Notes under the pieces: generated by a model
Seen by the model: the letters and a program-made list of their open reading frames with translations, nothing else
Databases searched by the model: none
What the model was told of the DNA's origin: nothing
Origin: Macrocystis pyrifera
Taxonomy: Eukaryota > Sar > Phaeophyceae > Laminariales > Laminariaceae
Length of the DNA stretch: 64,000 bases
Assembly (NCBI GenBank): GCA_031763025.1
Contig: JASSKH010000038.1
Coordinates: 2,769,001-2,833,000 of the forward strand
Direction: 5' to 3'
Shown here: positions 47,716 to 56,300 of the stretch, piece after piece
Layout: each line of letters starts with the position of its first letter
How positions within the stretch are numbered: the stretch's first letter is position 1
Program-made: the position numbers and the translations under genes

Positions 47716-48600
47716 TCTCGTCTATATCCCATTTTTGCTAGATTTTACGAGTGCTATTATTGTAAGCCGAACGCGCGCATTTTGCTTGTTGAAGCCCGGT
47801 TGTGCGTTGTCAGCATGTACATTGTCCTGACTACCTGAGATATTCCGCGGTTCCGTGGGCACAAATGTGGGGGACTCCAGATGACCCAAGTACATTGTGT
47901 ATCCTGACCTTCTGACAGTACTCTCTGTTGATTGTGTTTTGCAGCCGTTGACGTTGTAAAAATTAAGTTAACGGTTGACTTTGCCCCGATCTGACGGGCT
48001 GTCGTCGTTCTGAACGCCAAAAGGCCAAAACCAACCTACCTGGGTAAGGGTCGTTTTAACGACATATATTTGGCAAATATATAAACTTGCCAAATTTGGT
48101 AAGTATTGGAAATTGTAGAGCAGGGCTGTGCCCTAGGTGTTACCGTATAATACAAGGTTGGGCGGAGATATGGAAATTCTCTCGCGACGTAGATACTTGC
48201 TACGTAGAATACTACTTGTTTGAAAATGCTGCCTATTGCCGCTATTTCGAAGCAAAGAACCAAAACATAATATAACAGTCGCATCGCGCAGATTGCGATG
48301 ACCTTGACGTGTCGCGAACACACCCGTGTCAGATAAAACGCCGCAGTAAAATTCAAGATGACAAAAGGCATACAAGTAGACTTTTCGCCGATGATCGTTA
48401 CGTACATGCACCCCGTAAACAAAACTCTGTCGACCAAACAGATAATATCAATGTAGCTGCGCAGAGGTCGGAGGGCTGGACGCGCCGTGCAACATTTCCG
48501 CCAAATGCGTTCTAGCAAAAACAGGGAAATAAGAAGGCAGGCAGTTCTGATCGAGAAGCAATATCACACAAAAAATCAAAACGTTTCAACACTCAAGTAA
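47716..48600. other. Unassigned region with a hydrophobic minus frame
   Basis: A 160-codon minus frame (48518-48036) is rich in Val, Ile, Phe and Tyr and could form membrane segments, but the complementary plus frames are just as open. No family is recognised. Confidence 0.25.
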
Positions 48601-48607
48601 AGAACAC

Positions 48608-49036
48608 GTGAGACGCTCAAGGCAGCGGTACGTCGGACTCGATTCGGCAGGGCACAGCTGCGCTCCCCACGTCGTAGTGGTCAGGACTTCGGTAAGGCGG
48701 AGGCATGATCGGTCGTTGTCTAGTTGCCCCGATTATCTCCGAGCGTTCTTGGCTTTCGCGCTCATGGTAGCTAGCACTACGGTATGCTATCGTTTGTGCC
48801 TGGGGAACAGGCAAGGTCATAGACTTTCGAAGTTAGACATACATATGCTGGAAACCATGCTGAACACGCAGTCGCCGCAGCGCCCGCAGTCGCCGCAGGG
48901 GGCAGAAACGGCCCAAAGCTCCCGTCTGCCGCAAAAAAGCAGTCCGGCCCAGACCCGCAAGGGGAAACCGAAGGGCAAAAACAAATCTGTGAACCACAGA
49001 GAGGGTCCGACCGCTAAGCGCCTGCATGTCGAGTAG
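48608..49036 (+). CDS. Hypothetical protein, Ser/Pro/Lys-rich C-terminus
   Basis: The last part of the frame reads LSKLDIHMLETMLNTQ, then a QSPQRPQSPQG repeat, a Lys-rich patch (TRKGKPKGKNKS) and NHREGPTAKRLHVE before TAG at 49034-49036. The composition of the last 70 codons looks coding and could be a terminal exon of a larger gene; the first half of the frame is less convincing. The 3' end is part of a tandem repeat that continues past the stop. No domain is recognised. Confidence 0.35.
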   Translation: MRRSRQRYVGLDSAGHSCAPHVVVVRTSVRRRHDRSLSSCPDYLRAFLAFALMVASTTVCYRLCLGNRQGHRLSKLDIHMLETMLNTQSPQRPQSPQGAETAQSSRLPQKSSPAQTRKGKPKGKNKSVNHREGPTAKRLHVE

Positions 49037-49150
49037 ATGGGACCACAGAGAGGGTCCGATCGAGACCCCGTCCGCTAAGCGCCAGCACGTCGAGTAGATG
49101 GGATCACAGAGAGGGTCCGATCGAGACCCCAGCCGCTAAGCGGCAGCACC
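48994..49150 (+). repeat. Tandem repeat (49/61 bp) spanning the end of an open frame
   Basis: Units begin at 48994, 49043 and 49104 (CCACAGAGAGGGTCCGA...). The first is 12 bp shorter than the second. The first two end GTCGAGTAG, so the apparent C-terminus and stop codon are duplicated; the third diverges after CGGCAGCACC. Confidence 0.85.
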
Positions 49151-49690
49151 ATTGTTGACGTGTGGCGTTATCGTCCTATTGTAAGTATCAAGAAAAGCAC
49201 GTAGGAAGCACGTATTCGTACCATCGAATTTCCGCTTTTTCTTGTGGTTTTGGTACTAGAAAATTTGGTTTTGGCACTATATCGAGAAGTCAGTATCACT
49301 GCAGTTTTGTTTCGACCAGCTGTGTAGGGTGTTAGAAGGGTAGGTTGTCTGTCGTCCTTTGTTGTTGTAGGCGGTTGTCGAGGGACGCTGACCTCAACGT
49401 GGGCACTAAATTGCCGTATATAGTCCTATAGTGTAAGTATCAAGAAAAGTACGTAGGAAGCACGTATTCGTACCATAGAATTTCCGCTTTTTCTTCTGGT
49501 CTTGGTACTATACAATTTGGTTTTGGCACTAGAAATAGTGGGCACCGTAGGTTGTAGGTATGGAGTTGTAGGCCGTTGTTGACGTGGGCCGTTATCGTCG
49601 TGCCTAATGCAAGTCTCAAGAAAAGTACGTAGGAAGCACTTAGTTTGTCATTTTGTTCGTATGCACTACAAATAGGAGGCACCGCGGGTT
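49151..49690 (+). repeat. Diverged tandem repeat, three units
   Basis: The units share AAGAAAAG(C/T)ACGTAGGAAGCAC and, in two of them, CGTATTCGTACCAT and TTTGGTTTTGGCACTA. Anchors are near 49190, 49440 and 49618. Confidence 0.7.
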
Positions 49691-49794
49691 GTACGTATTT
49701 CGCGTTCTTCTTGCCGATTGTTGTTGTCGCGGGACTCTAATTCTTGTCGCGGTCGACCTTGTTTTTTTCTTCGAACTAATTGGAAATGGTTTTG

Positions 49795-50430
49795 TCCCTT
49801 CAGCTTCTTCTTCCGCTGTCCTGCTGGGCATTTTTATGAGCGATGGACGACGAAACTCTTCCTTCATGCTTGACATTGTCGGATATCGTCTCGACACAAA
49901 AGACAGCACTGCACGTATAACACTTACACACATACTGTAATACAGGGCATGTCTCCGGTGGCTTGGTGGGTGGTCCGCGTGCCTGTCGAGATCAATTTCG
50001 TGGGTTCAAGTCTCACCGAGTGCATGCTCGTAGGGACTTTTTCTTGCATAAAAAAAATGATTAGCGGAAAGTGCGAGAGCGTGAGTTAGCTACATTCGAT
50101 GAAAATCGACGAGCAGTGGGAATGCTGAACCCTATTCGCGACAAAAAAATAAAGGCACGTACGGTGGGGGAGAAGGGACGATACCTGTGACCACGGCTTG
50201 TCCAGAAGATCGCTGAGGGTAAAACCTCCTACGAGTTAGGCTGGTAGAAGTGATGATTACGACAAAAAAAAAAGTACTTGTGCGGGTAGAACATTCGGAG
50301 AGACACTCTCCCTCTGTCCTGCCGGGGATTTTTATGGGCGACGGACGACGGAATTCTTCCTTCATGCCGTACATCATCGGATATCGTCTCGACACAAAAG
50401 ACAGCACTGCACGTATAAAACTAGTTCACG
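49795..50430 (+). repeat. 130 bp duplication flanking a SINE
   Basis: Blocks 49795-49930 and 50300-50430 match (CTTCCTTCATGC, GGATATCGTCTCGACACAAA, GACAGCACTGCACGTATAA). The SINE at 49955-50272 lies between them. Confidence 0.7.
49955..50272 (+). mobile_element. tRNA-headed SINE, copy 3
   Basis: The head (GGTGGCTTGGTGGGTGGTCC, then GTGGGTTCAAGTCTCAC) is followed by the body and an A-run tail (50263-50272). It is the only full-length copy on the plus strand. Confidence 0.8.
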
Positions 50431-50479
50431 ATATTTACGGGCTACGTATTCGTACGAACATGTACTATGCGAAAAAGCA

Positions 50480-51050
50480 CGGAGAGGGAAAAAATCCCAG
50501 TCTCCTCTCATGTAATAATTTTCTGCCTGATTGGAACACGTGCCACCGGTCAAAAAGAAGAAAAATTAACAGCAGAGCTTCCCTCTTAGCCTTGTACGCT
50601 GCGTCTCGCGACCACCTCACCACCGGTTCGGTCCAGATAAATTTCTCTTCCCTCTGCCACAGTGAGCCCCGTCGCCCTCCTCGCGTGAAGCCCGGTGCTC
50701 ACCGTGGCCCTTCTTCGCCACTTCGACAAAATTGGTGCTCAAACTGTATTGAAGTATCTTTGAAGTTTAGTTTGGTCGCAAAAATAAGCACCGCTTGAAT
50801 ATTATTTCGCATATCAAAACGACCCTTATATCTCGTATATGGTACAAGCGAGCCTCACCAGGAGGCCAGACAGAGCCCATTCGTGCTTCCTACGTGTCTC
50901 GAAGCACACGCGACGCCTAGCCATGCAAACGGCGACCGCGCTTTTTGCAACACCCTCTCTACCTGCTAGCACCCGCTGACACCCGCGACGGCGCCGGGCT
51001 CGCCCGCAGTACCGTGTTCTGAGTACACGCACGCGCACGAAACGAAATAA
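50480..51050 (+). repeat. 0.6 kb dispersed repeat, third copy
   Basis: Matches 46865-47715 from its TTTCTGCCTGATTGGA block to the CGCACGCGCACGAAACGAA end. It lacks the outer ends of the longer copy. Confidence 0.72.
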
Positions 51051-51164
51051 AACGTCTCTTGACTCTTACCTGGTATGTTTGTATGAACACGAGTACAAGA
51101 AGGCGTTTCTATTATCGAACGCGGTTTTTGTTCGAAAATATTAGCGGTACCGGGACATTGCTTT

Positions 51165-51475
51165 TTTGCCAGAAAACGGTAAACCTTGACAGAAAATGTC
51201 ATATGACTTGAGTTTGGTGTGCCCTGATCACCTCGTTTTACTTTTTCGTACCGTGAACTGGAAAAATACGATGGTGTACCGTTTGTTGTATTTTCGCAAG
51301 TGAGACGGACGGACATGGATGTTTCGACAAAAAACGGTATACATTGACATAAAATTTCATCTAACTTGGGTTTGGTGTACCCTGATTGCCTGGTCGAGTT
51401 TTTCGTATCGTAAACTGGCCAAAAAAAGCGCTGGTGTACCGTTTTTTGTCGTTTTGTCCGTTAGGACAGGAAATT
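51165..51475 (+). repeat. Tandem duplication, about 157 bp unit
   Basis: Anchors GGTAAACCTTGACAGAAAAT (51178) and GGTATACATTGACATAAAAT (51335). Both units continue through TTTGGTGTACCCTGAT, a TTTTTCGTA block and GGTGTACCGTTT. Confidence 0.78.
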
Positions 51476-51525
51476 AATTTTGCTCTTAGATAACCCTAGG
51501 TAAGAGCCCATCTTGACGGGGAACA

Positions 51526-52092
51526 CTAAATTTCATTATTAGTAAGTAAAATTTCAATTTCAATGGATTTTAATTTGATTTCGAAAAGAAAACGTGTTTG
51601 TATCCTATCGGGAAACGGCGCATTCATTGTCACACAAAAAGGAAATCGAAACAACCTTGAATAACGCAGCGCGTCACACAATGCCCAGCCGACAAACAGC
51701 GACGAACGTAGACGATAGCGAAGGTTTGCGTTGTCGCGTGCGCGCCGCCGCCAACATTTTTTTCTTTTTGGTGGCGCAGGATAGAAGCTATCACTCTCAG
51801 GGTGTCTTGGGTGGACGGAGGGAGCCCTCAAGCGCCACGTGCGGAACAGCAACGGCGGTGCAGCTATCGAGGTCTCGAGCGTATCCTCTGTTTTTTTGCT
51901 CGATTGCTTGGTTTTCGTGATGGTTGGCCGATCGAGCAGGCCGAAAATTAGGGCTTGCGGCCGCCATGGTTCTTTTGAGGCGCCACCGCTGGGGTACGAT
52001 GTGCTACGGTCTGTGGCCGTGGCTATTGCTCCGGTCGCCAGTCGTTGAGGTTCGCGTTTTATCGCCTCGACGGTGGTCACCGAAGCGGCCAA
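51526..52092 (-). CDS. Hypothetical 188-codon open frame in a GC-rich island
   Basis: The frame lacks an ATG at its open 5' end (TTG or an upstream splice would be needed). It is Arg/Pro/Ser-rich with a PPKRKKCWRRRARD patch and no domain I recognise. It could be an exon, a promoter-type CpG-rich island or a chance frame. It lies about 1.4 kb beyond the 3' end of the helicase gene. Confidence 0.2.
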   Translation of the reverse strand: MAASVTTVEAIKREPQRLATGAIATATDRSTSYPSGGASKEPWRPQALIFGLLDRPTITKTKQSSKKTEDTLETSIAAPPLLFRTWRLRAPSVHPRHPESDSFYPAPPKRKKCWRRRARDNANLRYRLRSSLFVGWALCDALRYSRLFRFPFCVTMNAPFPDRIQTRFLFEIKLKSIEIEILLTNNEI

Positions 52093-52429
52093 GAATCACC
52101 CCAGACTCCACCGGGGGTGTTGACCCACCATGAACATGCTACATCAAGGCTGACCAACTCCCAAATTCGAAATTGAAATTAGAAAAATCACACGAAAAAA
52201 GTCCCAAAAGACTTTTCACTCGAATCGATTTTCTCTAATTTGCCCCTTCGAATCCTGCCTGGTCGTTCACTCTCTGGCCAATCAGATGCAAATTAAATTG
52301 GAAAAAAAAAAAATGAACCAAATTGAAAGAACCAAAAGTCCTCGTTAAAACGGGCCCTAAGGAAATTCGGATTTAGTTTAGCACGTATGCCAAGCTTTTT
52401 TTTACAGATATCCCCAAGCCCTTCGCAGG

Positions 52430-52512
52430 CAAGTTTATGGAAATTTGGACTTGCCATTTCATTTGGCAAGATTTTAGCAAGACTTGAAAATCCAAATTTC
52501 TAAAAACTTGCC
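52430..52512. repeat. Short foldback
   Basis: GGCAAGTTTATGGAAATTTG at 52430 is inverted at 52493-52512. TTGGCAAG motifs recur through 52440-52530 and near 48100. Confidence 0.6.
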
Positions 52513-52559
52513 AATTTGGCAAGTATTCGCAGTGTTAAAAACGACCCAAAGTAGTTTTG

Positions 52560-53353
52560 GGTTCAGATCATGGTGCAGTGGTGCATTGGCCAATGAACAC
52601 TACTGATATACCAAGTAAGGTTCTCTGTGGCGGATGGTACCTACGACAAGCGCGATATACCGTTTTCGGGCTAATTACGTTATTTAATCTCCTGTCTAAT
52701 GTGGATTTGATTCGAGTACGCACTGGCTTGGCGTCTCACGCCACTACCACACGGGTTTTTAACGTATGAGCAGTTGCGCACATAGGCGGTAAGCTGTGTT
52801 GCCACAATAGGCTTATGGACAAGAGACGTGCCGTTCGACGTGCGTTTAGCATCTTACTAAAGCCAAGTAGGTAGCGACAAATATGTGCTTCGCATCCGAT
52901 CTGACATCTTCAAGCCCGTATCACATACATCAGTTTCTACCACACTTACACGCAACACATCGTCGCACAACTATTCAACACCCATGTTCGTTCAACAGTA
53001 CGACCGGCCCTTATCAAGCACAGCACATGGAACAACCCCTCCCGTGGTGCGGTGTGTGTGATTCTCCCTTCTATTGACTGGCAAATGAAAACGCCGACAT
53101 GACAATAAACTCGAAACACCGGTATAAATAAATACAAGAAAAAGTCGCCAATGACATCTCGAATCCTCAAGATTTTCGGCATCGCCTCCAAAATTTCGCA
53201 AAGTTAACAGCCTGACACCAGGTACTGAGGTATCCCCTACTTGCAACGGAAGACGACTTGAACGGATTTTCTTACGCGCGAGCCATTTCTGGCGCGTTTG
53301 CTGGGTCCATACGGAGGCAGCTTCATTTATACCCATCCCACTGCTGTTTGTAC
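52560..53353. other. 3' flank of the helicase gene
   Basis: No separate gene is recognised. A 114-codon minus frame (53336-52992) follows the stop of the helicase gene directly and could be an alternative terminal exon if the donor-like GTAGGT at 53357 is used. Confidence 0.3.
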
Positions 53354-56300
53354 CTACAAGTCTGTCTTCAATGCTACGGCAGGTTCACTGGTTATTTTAT
53401 TGCCACCCTCGCGCCCTGCCAAGTCGTCGCCAGGTTTAGTTGCAGTCTCTCCCTCGTCTATCGATTCCGGCGGAACGCTAACGTCTGGAGACGCGTTCGC
53501 GTCTTTCAACACGTCGAAACAAGGTTTAGCTGCCGCCCCTCCCCCGTCTATCGATTTAGGCGGAACGCTAACGTCTGAAGACGCGTTCGAGTTTTTGAAC
53601 ACGTTGTCGCCAGGTTTAGGTGCAGCCTCTCCCCCTTCTGCCGATTCAGGCGGATCGCTAACATCTGGGGACGCGTTCGCGTCTTTTAATTCATCTGGCC
53701 CACTCGACAAGGACTTGGGTTCGGAAGATTCGGGGCCCTTGTGAGGGGAGGCAACCGAGCAGGTATCTCCAATCGGGTCATCGTCCAACACCACCACCTC
53801 GTGGCAGCTTCCAGCGGAACGCGCCGAGTTACTGACTTCGCCATTTTCTCCCAAGCCCTTCCCGCAGACACCGCTATCCGAAGCGTCCCCATCATCGCCA
53901 CTTAGCAAATCGATTACTTCTTCCACGGGAGATACCTTGGGTACCATGGTACTACCCGCAGCTGAAGTTCCAATAGCTCCCGAGGAAGTATTTCGCAACG
54001 TCAGTTGCTTAGCCTCCGCCGATGCTTGAGCTGCCGCGATTGCCGCTTCTAGCCCTAACGGTTCCGCAGCATCGCCTCCTGCGTCCCAGCTCCCAGCATA
54101 CCGTGTTTGGTTTGGGAACATCGGTACGTGCGTGCCTGAAAAGGCTCTTGCCCGTGCCGAACCATATTCCTGAGATTCGAACGCGGGTGCCGTGTCAACT
54201 ATAGCGTTTAAATTACTGTCTTGACAGAGCAACGGAAATCGTAACCTACCGGTACGTGACCGCGATGAAATTCCCAAATGTGCTTGTATGAAATAGAATC
54301 TCTATCTCAGAGGACGGAACGTGCTATGATCATGACGCTTTGTAAACAAACTACGCAATCAACTGTACCATGAAGACGTGCGTGTACAGTAGAGAGCACG
54401 TTCGTGATTCACCTGCGGATTGGAGTCCGCCTCAACATCAACATCATGCTCCTCGTCAGAATCGACAATGTCGTAAACATCATCTGCGGCTTCCCGCCCG
54501 CCTCCCCCGTCGCTATAGCCGCTGCTGTAGCCGCCACTGCGGCGTGTGCACGAATCCCCGAGAAAAGAGCGCGTAAAACGTCCCGTGGTCACAGATGCAG
54601 CGTTACCAATAACTCAAGTCCAGAACATCACGCTCACTCAGGGTTACACCGTAGACTCCTTCTCCGTTCTTTCCCAGTCCCTACACTGTTTAGTCGCATT
54701 GTATTCAACACTCAGTCTAAGCGCTCTTCGGCTTGAATTAATTTGCTACTCACCTTGGGTGCTTTTCGGGGGTGTCTTACATCAAAGCTGGTCGCAGTCT
54801 CGAGAGAGACGCGACATATACATTCATCGATTTGCCCTTACTTGATCTTCATTCAAGGGACTATGGCTGCCTCTAGAGCACCAAAGCGATGCGAACCTCC
54901 CCCGCCGAGAATCAAGGGCAAAGGAACGGAAGCTGGGAACGTTGCTCGTATACCGGTGTCTCGCTGAATCTGATATACCAGATCATCGTTAATGAACTAC
55001 CTAGTAGTTAATAAGAGAGCTGTACAACTGAGCATATAAACTTGACGCTAGTAAACAACGACACGAAGTGATTCTGCCTGGCTATGGGCTATTGGACGTT
55101 TTTGGTGTTGTCCAATAATGCGTGCTATCCGATTACTACTTTGGTATTCGGGTGGTGGCATGCGGATAAGCACCTTTCGTTTCCACCTCTTGAGCCACCT
55201 TCCACATCTTCTTCCTGCTCTTCGAAAAATTCACGGCGACCCTCGTCGTCAAGCTCGTGACGCATGTCTTCAACAGCAAGTTCCTGAAGCGTGTAGCATG
55301 CATGCAGCAACATCAAACACACATACTATAAACTAAAATCGCAGGATCAAGCACGTCAACCACAAAACAGGCACCACCGTGCGTCTCTGATGGGATTTTT
55401 GTTTGGTGTGACCATTTATTCTGACGTCAAACATATATTTTTCTAACGTAAATGCCAATGTGAGGAAATCTCCAAAATGAGCATACAAGACAGTAGATCA
55501 AACTGCAACTTCCAGATAACGATACCCGATACCTGCGGTACCTCAACAACTTGCAGGCGGGGCTGAACATTTGAAAATAACGACAGTATTGCTCACAAAC
55601 CTGTGCATTCTCGGCAACCGAAGCTTGGAGCCGTCGAAAGGCAGCTCTCTCATCTTCCGCAGAAGAATTCCGTTCGCTGGTGTCGCCAGGAGGTGCCTTT
55701 TCGGTAGGCTTGGCCGTGGAATTCCGCCCACTGATGTCGCCAGGAGGCGGTCTTTCCGTAGGTTTGTCCACCTTGTTTGCGTTCACTGTTGAGGCTCCAG
55801 TGGGGGTGGCGGTCGAAGGACTTCGGGTGCCGTTGGAATGAGGCGTTTCCACCTGAGAAGGCGCCCAAGAAAATGCCGTACGCAGCACCATGGTTTCGTT
55901 GAAAAGTGGGTACCCCCTCGTAACCGACCTACTATAAAGCGGACTATACTATTGTAATACCAAAAGATCATGAAAACATCGTGTAATATGCATGACTACT
56001 GTCTCAGCACCGCACACCATCGCGCGGTAGTCATCATCGAACAGGTGCGACTCTTAGTGGTGAAAATGACTATTATTCCGCCGCAGTATCATGTCTTATT
56101 TTTCCGTAACGACCGGACAACCGGACAACCAAAAATATACTGGTACCAGGTACCTGGTATATATATATTCCCTGAAATAGTATTAAACAGAATATCTTGA
56201 TTAAAACACTACATAAAGGCTAAATTTTGATAGACGATTTCTCGGGATGTAGTTGGAGCTTGCTCTTGATATTTTGGGGGCACGATCGTCTTGTTGCCGT

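Noticed and set aside
48036-48518. 160-codon hydrophobic minus frame as a membrane protein
   Set aside because: Opposite-strand frames are equally open and no family signature is present.
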